Assembly (NCBI GenBank): GCA_965230565.1
Contig: CBDDLH010000001.1
Span: forward strand, 186,001-250,000
Length of the DNA stretch: 64,000 nt
Reading direction: 5' to 3'
From: BCD1 sp965230565
Lineage (GTDB): Bacteria; Bacteroidota; Bacteroidia; Chitinophagales; Saprospiraceae
The notes below the pieces were generated by a model that searched no databases, was not told the DNA's origin, and was given only the letters and a program-made list of their open reading frames with translations. Within the stretch, counting starts at the first letter, position 1; the number at the start of each line of letters is the position of its first letter. This document shows positions 48,824 through 58,247 of the stretch, piece by piece. The translations under genes were made by a program, and so were the position numbers.

Positions 48824-49421
48824 TATTTTTATCCGTACCTTCTTTCTCACCTTTGTTTTTGGATTCTTTTACAGCCAGTCTTCCAGCGGTGGAGAAATGA
48901 TCCTGGCCGTCAATGTAATTTTACTGAACTATTTGAATTGGATGTCCTATGGAGTAGATGGATTTGCCTTTGCCTCTGAGAGTCTTGTAGGTAAGTATAA
49001 AGGTATCGGCGATCCGGTGCTGTTAAAAAGGTCGATCCGCTTGTCTTTTGTGTGGGGAATGGGAATGGCCGCTCTTTTCAGCCTGGTCTACTGGGTATTT
49101 GGCGATGAAATTTTACGATTATTTACCAATCAGGAAAACGTAATAATAGCCACAACTCCTTTCCTATTCTGGATGGTATTGTTCCCATTGTTAAGCACCG
49201 CCTGCTATATCTGGGATGGAGTTTATATTGGCCTGACCGCATCCAGAGCAATGAGAAATACCATGTTGCTGGCCTTCATTGTTTACCTTGCTGTACATTT
49301 TACCTTTAGGGAATTATGGGCCAATAACCATGCGATGTGGCTGGCCCTGCTGGTGTTTATGATAGCACGGGGAGGAATTCAACACCTTTTCTTTTGGAGA
49401 AAAGGTGTTGAATTGAGGTAA
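48798..49421 (+). CDS. MATE efflux transporter, C-terminal fragment
   Basis: 207 residues. It continues from the preceding fragment with further membrane helices (TFFLTFVFGFFYSQSS, LSFVWGMGMAALFSLVYWVFG, FWMVLFPLLSTACYIWDGVYIG) and ends at TAA 49419-49421. Together with the N-terminal piece the protein has about 440 residues and 12 helices, the usual MATE length. DGVYIGLTASRAMRNTMLLA is typical of DinF-type members. Confidence 0.88.
   Translation: MEFLKINSDIFIRTFFLTFVFGFFYSQSSSGGEMILAVNVILLNYLNWMSYGVDGFAFASESLVGKYKGIGDPVLLKRSIRLSFVWGMGMAALFSLVYWVFGDEILRLFTNQENVIIATTPFLFWMVLFPLLSTACYIWDGVYIGLTASRAMRNTMLLAFIVYLAVHFTFRELWANNHAMWLALLVFMIARGGIQHLFFWRKGVELR
49380..49410. terminator. Hairpin in the end of the MATE gene
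   Basis: A perfect 12-bp stem (CAACACCTTTTC / GAAAAGGTGTTG, loop TTTTGGA) lies within the last codons before the stop at 49421. A second short stem with palindromic GAATTC-type sequence (GGCGGAA / TTCCGCC) lies at 49453-49470, between the convergent stops. Neither has a good T-run. Confidence 0.4.
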
Positions 49422-49478
49422 TCCTTGTACTCGCCGAATTCGGCTCGTGACTGGCGGAATGAATTCCGCCGTTACGGG

Positions 49479-52400
49479 TTAACGCACAACCGATACATCC
49501 CCCTTAAACTGAACCAGCTCCCCATCGATAAACAACACATCAGCTACATAAGTAAATACACCCGAATTGACAGGCTCTCCAAGGAAAATACCGTCCCAGC
49601 CCAGGGCCTCGTTATTTGGAGCAAAATTCTTGCCTTCAAATACCAGTTCTCCCCAGCGATCGAAAATCCGTAATCGGTGAATTTCATTTACAGCAGGCCC
49701 GGTAAATAATGTGAATCCGTCATTGATTCCATCACCATTAGGCGAAAAGACATTCGGAATGTAAACCGGCCTGTTTTTAATTACATGAATCGTAAGATCA
49801 TCTATGGCAATGCAGCCATCCTGATCGGTAATCGTAACCAGGTAAGTAGTCGTATTGACAGGATTGAGGAAGATGTTGGAGCAATCATCATTCAAACAAT
49901 TCAGGAAATCCGTAGGTGTCCAGCTAAAGGTTACCGGAGTGAAGTTTGGAATCGCCTGGGCAGTGGTGTTGAACCCTAATTCGATGAACTGATCAGGCCC
50001 GGCTTCGACAATCAATTCCGGTGGTTCCGTAACTGTAATATCAACAGTAGCATCACATCCATTGGCATCCAGGACGGTAGCGATATAATCCCCGGCAGGT
50101 AAACCCGTGAATACCGAATCTATCTGAAATACCTCTCCGTCAAGACTGTATTCAAAAGGCCCGAGACCTCCAATTCCTGTAACACTGATTTGCCCTTCAC
50201 TATATCCGAAACAAATATTATCGATCACTTCAGTAGGTGCTATTTCTAGCAAAGGTGGTTGTATCACAACTGCCACATCAATTATTTCACAGTCATTTTC
50301 ATCAGTTACCGTAAGTGGATAAGCTCCGGCAACGAGGTCAGTAATGTTTTCGGTCACAGCTCCTCCCTGCCACAAATAACCATAATCACCGGTTCCTCCG
50401 GTTACAATAGAATTCACACTTCCATCACTCAGACCATAACAACTGACATCAGTTATATCAAAATCTAAAGCTAATGGAGGTGGATCCTGGAGTTGGAGTT
50501 GGAAATTACCCATACAAAGATTTTGATCCAGCACGTCCACAAAATAAGTTCCTGCCGGAAGGCCAGTCATGGTATTGCTACTGACATATCCATTACCATC
50601 ATTGAAATTATATTGGTAGGCAGGTAAACCATTGGCAATAGCAATTACGATTGAGCCGTCAGAAAAACCAGTACAAGAAGGGTCTGTAATGGTTTGAATG
50701 CCCGGATCGAGTTCCAGAATGAGTTCGTGTACATCGATGGAAAGGTCTATTTCACAATCACTGTCATCTCTGATTGTGACATCATAGAGGCCATTGATCA
50801 GGTTGTTATAAGTGTTATCATTAGTGAACCCGGTGTTTTCCCAATTGAATTGATAGGGCGGGGTAGCCCCATTTACAAGCAATTCTATGGCTCCATCGGT
50901 GCCTCCATTACAAGTAGGCATAGTGATTAAGGTGTCGATCTCCCAAACGGGCGGACCACTGACGTCAAAACTGGCTTCCATTTCACAGGTTGCCTCATCA
51001 ACCACCGTAACCGTGTAGGTACCTTGCTGAAGGTTGTTGATGTCTTCTGTTATCGCTCCGTTACTCCATGTATATCCATAGGGTCCATAACCACTATCGG
51101 TATTAAAGTCAATGGCCCCGGTACCGTCGTTCGGACAGGTTTCATCCAGAACAATGCCCGTGAAATCAAAATGATCATCACAGCAAATGACGTTAACCGT
51201 ATTTTGAACAATGGTCTTTAAACACCCCTGGGCACTTTCCACGGTAAGGACAACTGATTTTATGCCCGGGCGATTATAGGTTACTGCATGAGGGCCAGGT
51301 CCTGTCGCAGAAGTTGGAGTAGCCGTCGGACCAAAAGTCCAGGTCCATTCTTCAAGGCCTCCCGCAAAATAGGAATCATCTTCATAAATGACAGGATCAC
51401 CGATACAAGCTTCCTCCGGAGCATAATTCATAGCAACTTCGGGGCCAAGGAAGGTACCTGTTCCGCCAAATTCAATGGAAAAACCATTGCCTGACTGGCT
51501 AAAATTATTGATAACCAAAGCATAACTTCTCCCAGATACCATATCAATAGCGTCGACGAAATTATTATCTCCGTCCTGGCAACCACAGGTTTCACTGATG
51601 TCAGGGTCCCCATCTACCAAACCCGTTGCACCTGTGCAGGCAACCCAATTTGATAAGGGTTCTCCCACATTTTCTCCGGAAGCCATGCATCGCAGGTCAA
51701 ATTTTCCCGAGCAATCATCGATGCCATTGGGTAATTCGTAAATAACGAAGTCTATATCGTCGGTAGGGTTCAGCGGGGTAATCGTGAACTCCAGTGTTCC
51801 GGAGTCATCACAGGTCCATTTATACCAGGTTGATCCGGATTCCGTAATCTGGCAGGTTGCAGAATTACAGGATACATCATTAATTTCATTGGGGTCATTA
51901 CCAACACCATTCAAAAATCCTACAGTGAAGGGGGATTTATCACAAAGAATAACGCCTGGTTCACAGTCTCCTGACGCATTGGGTACCTCATTGAAATTGT
52001 TGATGCATAATTGGAAAGTTCCGGTAAATCCAAAGCGGGCACTTACCCGAATGTAGTAGGTTTCTCCAATATTCAGCGGACCGGCGAAGAGGCTCGCCTG
52101 ATCGACATTAAAGGCATCCGACGCACATCCAAGCTCCACAAGGTTGTCACACGGGCCGCTATAAACTGCAAATTGTGGATTTTGCTGATTACCGCCGGGT
52201 GTGTTGGGAACCATCCCGATTACCGTTACATTGACCGTCGTTGCTATAGCTGTAAAAGCGAACCAAACATCGTTATTGTCCTGATTATTGGGAAAGCAAC
52301 CCGGACTTGCCTCCGGCGAAATAGTTGCATCATAATTGTTGAATTCCGCAACTTCCGAGCACCAGGCATTTACGTCTGGAATAACAATGGCATCTATACA

Positions 52401-52490
52401 CTCATCATTAGCTGGTTGAGCAAATGAAATGACCGGTAAGCCTAAAATTAGCATCAGTAATAAAATGTAGTTCTTTCGCATAGCCTTCAT
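49479..52490 (-). CDS. T9SS type B protein with SprB repeats and gliding-motility-associated domain
   Basis: 1,003 residues from the ATG at 52490, chosen because MKAMRKNYILLLMLILGLPVISFAQ is a signal peptide; a longer open frame upstream lacks one. Domains: NDECIDAIVIP-type N-terminal beta-domain (30-130), two further Cys-rich domains (140-330), a PKD domain (370-430, EEWTWTFGPTA), then six SprB-type repeats of about 75 residues (CNGGTDGAIELLVNGATPPYQFNW, CYGLSDGSVNSIVTGGTGDYGYLW), and a C-terminal gliding-motility-associated domain (VYIPNVFSPNGDGINDGFTLF ... IFDRWGELVFEGKNF). Surface adhesin candidate, exported by T9SS. No dedicated PorP partner is adjacent; it would rely on one elsewhere. 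Confidence 0.9.
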   Translation of the reverse strand: MKAMRKNYILLLMLILGLPVISFAQPANDECIDAIVIPDVNAWCSEVAEFNNYDATISPEASPGCFPNNQDNNDVWFAFTAIATTVNVTVIGMVPNTPGGNQQNPQFAVYSGPCDNLVELGCASDAFNVDQASLFAGPLNIGETYYIRVSARFGFTGTFQLCINNFNEVPNASGDCEPGVILCDKSPFTVGFLNGVGNDPNEINDVSCNSATCQITESGSTWYKWTCDDSGTLEFTITPLNPTDDIDFVIYELPNGIDDCSGKFDLRCMASGENVGEPLSNWVACTGATGLVDGDPDISETCGCQDGDNNFVDAIDMVSGRSYALVINNFSQSGNGFSIEFGGTGTFLGPEVAMNYAPEEACIGDPVIYEDDSYFAGGLEEWTWTFGPTATPTSATGPGPHAVTYNRPGIKSVVLTVESAQGCLKTIVQNTVNVICCDDHFDFTGIVLDETCPNDGTGAIDFNTDSGYGPYGYTWSNGAITEDINNLQQGTYTVTVVDEATCEMEASFDVSGPPVWEIDTLITMPTCNGGTDGAIELLVNGATPPYQFNWENTGFTNDNTYNNLINGLYDVTIRDDSDCEIDLSIDVHELILELDPGIQTITDPSCTGFSDGSIVIAIANGLPAYQYNFNDGNGYVSSNTMTGLPAGTYFVDVLDQNLCMGNFQLQLQDPPPLALDFDITDVSCYGLSDGSVNSIVTGGTGDYGYLWQGGAVTENITDLVAGAYPLTVTDENDCEIIDVAVVIQPPLLEIAPTEVIDNICFGYSEGQISVTGIGGLGPFEYSLDGEVFQIDSVFTGLPAGDYIATVLDANGCDATVDITVTEPPELIVEAGPDQFIELGFNTTAQAIPNFTPVTFSWTPTDFLNCLNDDCSNIFLNPVNTTTYLVTITDQDGCIAIDDLTIHVIKNRPVYIPNVFSPNGDGINDGFTLFTGPAVNEIHRLRIFDRWGELVFEGKNFAPNNEALGWDGIFLGEPVNSGVFTYVADVLFIDGELVQFKGDVSVVR

Positions 52491-52715
52491 ATTTTTTCCT
52501 TTCAATTGGTTTAAGTGGTTCAAATGGTTTCTATTAACAAAATCTACACATCCGCACATAACCTTCATCTCACATCTACTTATATAGACCTTCAAGTTCT
52601 CAATTCTGTTGGACAATTTATGTTAAGAACGTTTTAAAATTGCTTTTTTTGATAAAGAACACAAATCAATTGGCCTTTTTGGAGACATAAATGGGTGTTT
52701 CTGAATGAATTTTAT

Positions 52716-53258
52716 TTATCTCTTTTTGTTGGCCAGTAACTGTTCAATCTTACTGACCGAAAGGTTAACTCCAATGATCATTCCTTCAGGATCAATAAGG
52801 AAGGTAGTTGGTATTTCCCTGACTTCATATTTTTCAGCAATAGTTCCATTATCAAAACTCGTCGAATCGGGTGAATCTAAAATGTGCCATGGCCAGTTCA
52901 ATTGATCAGCTTCAATAGCTTTTTGCCACATATCCGGCTTGTCATTCACAGCAATACTGATAATCTCAAAGCCTGTAGCATTAACAAATTCAGATGCATG
53001 AAGGTTGTCATACAGTTTCACCAGCTTGGGGTTGTTTTTCCGGCATGGCCTGCACCAGCTGGCCCAAAAATCAAGCAGGATATATTGGCCTCTCAGGTCA
53101 GATAAATTGACAGTTTTTCCATCCATTACTTCCGCTGAAAATTCCAGAGCAGGTGTTCCGTTAATGAGTTGGGATTTATTTTTGATCCTTTCTGAAATAA
53201 ACCAAATGGCGGTGCTTGCTAATATTACAACCAAGACAATGCCTAGTTTTTTCTTCAT
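52716..53258 (-). CDS. TlpA-like thioredoxin-fold protein
   Basis: 180 residues. One N-terminal membrane anchor or uncleaved signal (LGIVLVVILASTAIWFISE), then a thioredoxin fold with FWASWCRPCRKNNPKL; C69 and C72 form the redox pair. The cis-proline region is REIPTTFLID. AhpC/TSA-TlpA-type proteins act outside the inner membrane to reduce disulfides in cytochrome maturation or envelope proteins. Located just behind the SprB-repeat gene on the same strand but 225 bp upstream of its start, so joint transcription is possible but not required. Several neighbours are Cys-rich secreted proteins. Confidence 0.9.
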   Translation of the reverse strand: MKKKLGIVLVVILASTAIWFISERIKNKSQLINGTPALEFSAEVMDGKTVNLSDLRGQYILLDFWASWCRPCRKNNPKLVKLYDNLHASEFVNATGFEIISIAVNDKPDMWQKAIEADQLNWPWHILDSPDSTSFDNGTIAEKYEVREIPTTFLIDPEGMIIGVNLSVSKIEQLLANKKR

Positions 53259-53630
53259 GCTAATATTTTTGATTTTTTATACAACTACGGTAAATATAAT
53301 TAAAGTCTCACATTAGATACAGTTTGCAGAAAGAACGGTCAACGGCTAACGGTGGACGATTTACGGTTTTAAAAAAGGTAAGCCGTTCAAAATATTAAAC
53401 TACCATAACAGACGCTTTATAATGAAACAACTTGAACCCTTTGAACAGTTTTAAACTAATTCTACCACCATACTAACTTAAAACTTTTTTAACCAGTAAC
53501 AAGAAACCAGCAACCAGTAACCATTTTGTTTGCTTTTTGCCGAATAAATGAGTAGATTGACCCCTTAAATAAAGAACTACACGACAATAATAAGTCAACC
53601 TATTTTTATAAACCGATTAACAACTATCCT
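53259..53630. other. Repeat-bearing intergenic gap
   Basis: A 372-bp gap between divergent starts. It contains GGTCAACGGCTAACGGTGG and GATTTACGG near 53338-53366, and CAGTAACAAGAAACCAGCAAC plus CCAGTAACC (53496-53525). No clear TAnnTTTG promoter and no coding frame. Confidence 0.45.
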
Positions 53631-56600
53631 ATGAGACTGATTTTCACCCTCATGAGCACACTGTGCTTCGTGCTCTTATTTAATTTCTCCAACCTTTTTG
53701 CTGCAAATCCTAATCCAACACTTTCAACTTCCGATTTCGGGGGTTGTGAAATTGCCGGGGAATTACTCGCGCATGATGTGCAATGCCGCGGAAATGATGA
53801 CGGTGTCATTGTGGTTAATATGACCGGAGGAACGGAACCTTTTACTTATCACTGGTCTATCGAAGTGCCGGATGATTATGATACACTGATCGATCTGCCG
53901 CCTGGTGAATATAGCCTGACCGTGACCGATGCTGATGATTGTTCAATTTCTCTAACCGCTACTATCGGGGAGCCTGACATTTTATTTGCCAGCGCCAGCG
54001 CCACCGGTTTGTCTGAACCAGGTGAAAATGACGGTAGTGTATTTGCAACGCCCCTTGGAGGAGTAGCCCCTTATACTTATCAATGGGATGATCCCCTGAA
54101 CAGTACAACTGCCAATATTATCAACCTGCCTCCGGGTGATTATACGGTTACCGTGACGGATGCCAATGAATGCATTTCAATTCAGACGGTTACTGTAAAT
54201 CCTGCCGGGTGTGGTTTGAATGTAACCAATACCTTAAATCAGATAAGTTGTTTTGGGGAGTGTGACGGAAGTACCGTAGCCCTGGCAGGCGGAGGGGACA
54301 GTCCATATGCTTATATGTGGAATACCGGGTCCAGTGCTTCACAGCTTTCCAATTTGTGTGAAGGCATTTATACTGTGACGGTTACGGATAGTGATGGCTG
54401 CGTCAATCAAAGCAGTGTGATCATCCAGGAACCGAATTTGTTAGAAGTAGAAAAAACAACTCACATCGACCTGGGATGTTTCGGGTCTGATGACGGAGTT
54501 CTGGGAGTAGATCCTGTTGGAGGTACTGCTCCTTTTGAATATCAATGGTCTAATGGCCAAACAACTGCTTCCATAAATGGACTGGCTGCGGGAACCTATT
54601 CTGTTACGGTGACAGATGGCGGTGGATGTACCGCTTCACTCAGTGCAGAAATTACTCAGGCTCCTATGCTGGAGCTGGATGTGGAAAGTGTAATTGCCGT
54701 GGACTGCTCCGGGGCCAATACTGGTTCTGCAGAGGTGGGTGCTACGGGAGGCACAGGAGGTTACGTTTATGATTGGTCCAATGGGATGTCAGGTGATGCT
54801 GTGGATGGTCTTGGTGCCGGTTCCTATACTGTGACGGTTACCGATAATAGTAATTGTACGGCAGAAGTAAGCATATTTATTACCGAGCCGGCTCCCTTAA
54901 CAGTTGTCATTACCCAGGAAGACGATATTTCCTGTTTCGGGGAGGATGATGGTGAAATTGATATTACCGTTTCCGGAGGAACCCAGGCTTATGCCTATAG
55001 CTGGTCCAATGGGGCCAATGCGGCGGATCTTACGGGTCTTGCACCGGCAATATATAGTCTTACGGTTACGGACGGCAATAATTGTACGGAAACAATCGAA
55101 ACGGAAATAACAGAACCCGAAGCATTGGCGCTAACGCTTGATGAGTTGCAAAATGTTTCCTGCTTTGGTGCCGGGGATGGTTCGATTAGTGTGCTTACTT
55201 CTGGGGGGACAGCACCTTTGGCAGCCAACTGGTCCAATGGAATGTCCGGAAATATTATTGAAAACCTTACTCCTGGAATGTACCAGGTAACCCTGACGGA
55301 TGGTAATGGTTGTACCCAGCAATTAGGAGGAATGATTACCCAACCAGACCAACTGGAACTATTTGCTACTGTCACAAACGTTGATTGCCCTAGTTCTACT
55401 CAGGGTTCTATTGCTATGACTGCAGAAGGAGGTACAGCGCCTTATACTTATTTGTGGTCCAATGGTTCCAATGTGAATCCGATATTTAGCCTTACTGCGG
55501 GTAATTACAGCGTGACGGTAACAGATGAAAATAACTGCCAGGAATCTGCTATGGTGATTATTTCCAGTCTGGACGATGTTCCTCCCGTAGTTTTCGTAAA
55601 TGATGTAAACCTTTTCCTGGGTGATGATGGAACGGTGTCGCTTTCTCTCGGACAGGTGAATAACGGAAGTTTTGATAATTGTGGCATTGCTTCCATGTCC
55701 CTGAGTCAGGATGAATTTGATTGTACCCATGTTGGTGCCAATACAGTCACCTTAACGGTAACAGATCAGGCAGGGAACTCAGCCGAAGAAACCCTTCAGG
55801 TTATGATCAGCGACCTGATTGCTCCGGAAATGACTTGTCCGGACGATATTCTGGTGCCTGCTTGTGAAGCAGCTCTGGATTACCCAATGCCGATTGTCAA
55901 TGATAATTGTGCGGATGTCATTGATCCTGTGTTGACATCCGGTTTGCCTCCCGGAGCTACTTTCCCGGAAGGGTTGACCGTAGTTTCCTACAGCTTTACG
56001 GATGGTGGAAATAATTCGGCTATTTGTAGTTTTGAAGTGACGGTTAAACCAGCTTTGGCGGTGGAAGAAACGGTCACTCATGTTACTTGTAACGGAGATA
56101 CTGACGGAGCTATTAGCGTTACGGCAAGTAGTGGAACCCCTGATTACACCTTTACCTGGGAAGATGGATTCTCTGGTACGGACCTTTTCGGCCTGGCTGC
56201 GGGAATTTACAATCTCACCATAACCGATGCGGACAATTGTGATGAAATATTGAACATTGAGGTACTTCAACCGGATCCGGTCAATTTTGAAATAAACCTT
56301 CTGGTAAACGAAACGGAAGGCTTTTCCAATGGACTGATCGACATCACACCAACGGGGGGAACTGCTCCTTATTCCTTTAAATGGACTTTAAACGGAGAAT
56401 TTTTTGCCGAAACCGGAGATATTTCCGGTCTGGCTGCCGGAGAATATGTTGTTCAAATTGTGGATGCTAACAATTGTACCTTCCAAAGTGATCCGATAAT
56501 CATTGAGAATCTTTCCGGAACGGAGGATATTCTTTTAGATACAGGTTTTGATATTATGCCCAACCCGACCAGCGGCAAAATTCGAATTGAATTTGAAGAA

Positions 56601-56789
56601 CCTCTGGACGGCCAGGGGCTGATTTCTGTTTGGGATATACTGGGACAAAAGGTTATCGGAGGTATTGAACTGATCCCGGGAATTCAGGAATTGCCACTTG
56701 ATTTTTCAGGCTTTTCCAATGGCACTTATTTTGTGCGAATAGATACAGAGGCAGGAATTTACCTAAGGAAAATGATTGTAAGTAAGTAA
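53631..56789 (+). CDS. T9SS type A protein with SprB repeats and HYR domain
   Basis: 1,052 residues, signal peptide MRLIFTLMSTLCFVLLFNFSNLFA. Eight or so SprB-type repeats of about 75-80 residues (ISCFGEDDGEIDITVSGGTQAYAYSW, VSCFGAGDGSISVLTSGGTAPL; core CxGxxDGxIxVxxxGGTxPYxYxWSNG), then an HYR-like domain (about 700-800, TVSLSLGQVNNGSFDNCGI, DLIAPEMTCPDDILVP), two further repeats and a T9SS type A sorting domain (972-1052, IMPNPTSGKIRIEFEEP ... GTYFVRIDTEAGIYLRKMIV). It is an exported, cell-surface adhesin candidate. The repeats are similar to those of the protein at 49479-52490. Confidence 0.9.
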   Translation: MRLIFTLMSTLCFVLLFNFSNLFAANPNPTLSTSDFGGCEIAGELLAHDVQCRGNDDGVIVVNMTGGTEPFTYHWSIEVPDDYDTLIDLPPGEYSLTVTDADDCSISLTATIGEPDILFASASATGLSEPGENDGSVFATPLGGVAPYTYQWDDPLNSTTANIINLPPGDYTVTVTDANECISIQTVTVNPAGCGLNVTNTLNQISCFGECDGSTVALAGGGDSPYAYMWNTGSSASQLSNLCEGIYTVTVTDSDGCVNQSSVIIQEPNLLEVEKTTHIDLGCFGSDDGVLGVDPVGGTAPFEYQWSNGQTTASINGLAAGTYSVTVTDGGGCTASLSAEITQAPMLELDVESVIAVDCSGANTGSAEVGATGGTGGYVYDWSNGMSGDAVDGLGAGSYTVTVTDNSNCTAEVSIFITEPAPLTVVITQEDDISCFGEDDGEIDITVSGGTQAYAYSWSNGANAADLTGLAPAIYSLTVTDGNNCTETIETEITEPEALALTLDELQNVSCFGAGDGSISVLTSGGTAPLAANWSNGMSGNIIENLTPGMYQVTLTDGNGCTQQLGGMITQPDQLELFATVTNVDCPSSTQGSIAMTAEGGTAPYTYLWSNGSNVNPIFSLTAGNYSVTVTDENNCQESAMVIISSLDDVPPVVFVNDVNLFLGDDGTVSLSLGQVNNGSFDNCGIASMSLSQDEFDCTHVGANTVTLTVTDQAGNSAEETLQVMISDLIAPEMTCPDDILVPACEAALDYPMPIVNDNCADVIDPVLTSGLPPGATFPEGLTVVSYSFTDGGNNSAICSFEVTVKPALAVEETVTHVTCNGDTDGAISVTASSGTPDYTFTWEDGFSGTDLFGLAAGIYNLTITDADNCDEILNIEVLQPDPVNFEINLLVNETEGFSNGLIDITPTGGTAPYSFKWTLNGEFFAETGDISGLAAGEYVVQIVDANNCTFQSDPIIIENLSGTEDILLDTGFDIMPNPTSGKIRIEFEEPLDGQGLISVWDILGQKVIGGIELIPGIQELPLDFSGFSNGTYFVRIDTEAGIYLRKMIVSK

Positions 56790-56796
56790 TCAGGTC

Positions 56797-56830
56797 ATCA
56801 ATAATTTTGACATCCGTCAAAATTATTGAT
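56797..56830 (+). terminator. Hairpin after the SprB-repeat gene
   Basis: 15-bp stem ATCAATAATTTTGAC with its complement, loop ATCC, followed by a T-rich stretch GTATTTTGTG; it lies 8 bp past the stop at 56789. From 56831 to 57009 no gene or structure stands out. Confidence 0.7.
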
Positions 56831-57009
56831 GTATTTTGTGCCTGGGATTATCAAATCTTCTGGCCTTGTTGTGGAACCAGGGGGTTGAAACATTTTACGG
56901 CAGTTTGAAATCATTTTAGTTCAATTCACTACCAAAAGCGAACTTCTGGCTTTTTATCTCAAGGTTAATCACTATTCTACCTTGTTTGATAATCTTTAAG
57001 CACACGAAA

Positions 57010-57066
57010 ATCCCAAATTTTGGTTTAAACCAAAATTTGGGATGTCTCGTTTAAAACCTATCTTTG
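57010..57066 (+). promoter_or_regulatory. Flavin reductase promoter with overlapping palindromic operator
   Basis: A perfect 34-nt palindrome (57010-57043; half-site ATCCCAAATTTTGGTTT) overlaps a promoter: -33 box TTTG (57036-57039), 19-bp spacer, -7 box TATCTTTG (57059-57066). The start codon of the reductase is 24 bp downstream. The -33 box is inside the palindrome, so a dimeric regulator bound there would occlude or modulate transcription. Confidence 0.7.
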
Positions 57067-57089
57067 TCCATTAAATTCATTATCCATTT

Positions 57090-57980
57090 ATGATCACTAT
57101 TGATCCTGACAATATCAAAGCTAAGGATATGCACCAGTTCGTCCTCGGATCTGTTGCTCCAAGGCCTATTGCATTTGCCAGTACGGTAGATGAAGAAGGG
57201 CGGCATAACCTGGCTCCTTACAGTTTTTTCAATGCTTTCAGTTCTAATCCTCCTATACTGGTATTTTCTTCCAACCGCCGGTTGAGTAATAATACTACGA
57301 AGGATACACTGCACAATATTGAAAAGACAAAAGAAGTAGTGATCAATGTGGTCAATTACAATATCGTCAGGCAAATGGCGGTGGCCAGTATCGAATATCC
57401 TGAAGATGTAAGTGAGTTTGAAAAAGCAGGATTGACGCCCATTGCTTCAGAAATGGTAGCTCCGCCAAGAGTCAAGGAATCACCTGTTCAAATGGAATGT
57501 AAGGTTCAGGAGATCATTCCCCTGGGAACTGAAGGAGGAGCAGGACATCTCATCATTTGCAGGATCGTACGCATGCATATTGCAGAGGATGTTGTGGATG
57601 ACGGCAGGATCAATCCTCATAAGATTGACCTGATGGGGCGCATGGGTCGTGCCTACTACGTCAGGGCCAGCGGTGAAGCTATTCATACCATCGTTCAATC
57701 GGTTTTAAAACAGGGAATAGGCTACGATCAATTACCAAAAAGTGCTCGCCAGAGTCATATTCTTACCGGAAATGATCTTGGTCGGCTTGCCGGGCTGGAA
57801 TGCCCCCCGTCGAAAGAAGAAATTGCATCGTTAAAAGAGATCCCTGAAACAGCCAAGTTATTATTGGACGAAAACCGGCCTGAGGAATTCCACCGCAGGG
57901 CGCATTTGGAATTAGCAAAGGACAACATTCAAAAGGCAGCTGCATTAGTTTGGCTGGCTGATTTGGAATTGAAAAAATAA
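57090..57980 (+). CDS. Flavin reductase family protein (FMN-binding split barrel)
   Basis: 296 residues. N-terminal half is the split-barrel flavin reductase domain: GSVAPRPIAFASTVDEEGRHNLAPYSFFNAFSSNPP (typical SRP-RP..V/T.. region binding FMN), FSSNRRLSNNTTKDTLHN and KEVVINVVNYNIVRQM; later GAGHLIICRIVRMHIAE. The C-terminal third (about 200-296) is helical, with no motif known to me. It likely reduces FMN with NAD(P)H in the cytosol, or acts as a related oxidoreductase. Length is above the usual 190-220 residues. A palindrome overlaps its promoter, so expression is probably controlled. Confidence 0.88.
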   Translation: MITIDPDNIKAKDMHQFVLGSVAPRPIAFASTVDEEGRHNLAPYSFFNAFSSNPPILVFSSNRRLSNNTTKDTLHNIEKTKEVVINVVNYNIVRQMAVASIEYPEDVSEFEKAGLTPIASEMVAPPRVKESPVQMECKVQEIIPLGTEGGAGHLIICRIVRMHIAEDVVDDGRINPHKIDLMGRMGRAYYVRASGEAIHTIVQSVLKQGIGYDQLPKSARQSHILTGNDLGRLAGLECPPSKEEIASLKEIPETAKLLLDENRPEEFHRRAHLELAKDNIQKAAALVWLADLELKK

Positions 57981-58247
57981 CCAAGGTTACGAGGTACGCG
58001 TTGCGAGTTTGATCATTGTTGATGATTTTTCAATGATTCAACTTGGTTTCCAGAAGGAAAAGGAGTCACCTTTTTAGGAGAATTAGAACCCGGAACTTTG
58101 AATTAATTAAAAAACTGACTAATGAAACGACCATGATATTTATTAATCATTGAATCCCCCAAAGGAATGGTTAAAAAATATAATGAGAGTTCCTGAATGT
58201 ATTATAAAAATTTTGCAGATTTTCTGCAATCAAAATTTTTTAAACAG

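Noticed and set aside
53496..53525. Repeat words as a translation or promoter element of the SprB-repeat gene
   Set aside because: They lie about 105 bp or more from the start codon and similar words occur after unrelated genes, so no specific link is supported.
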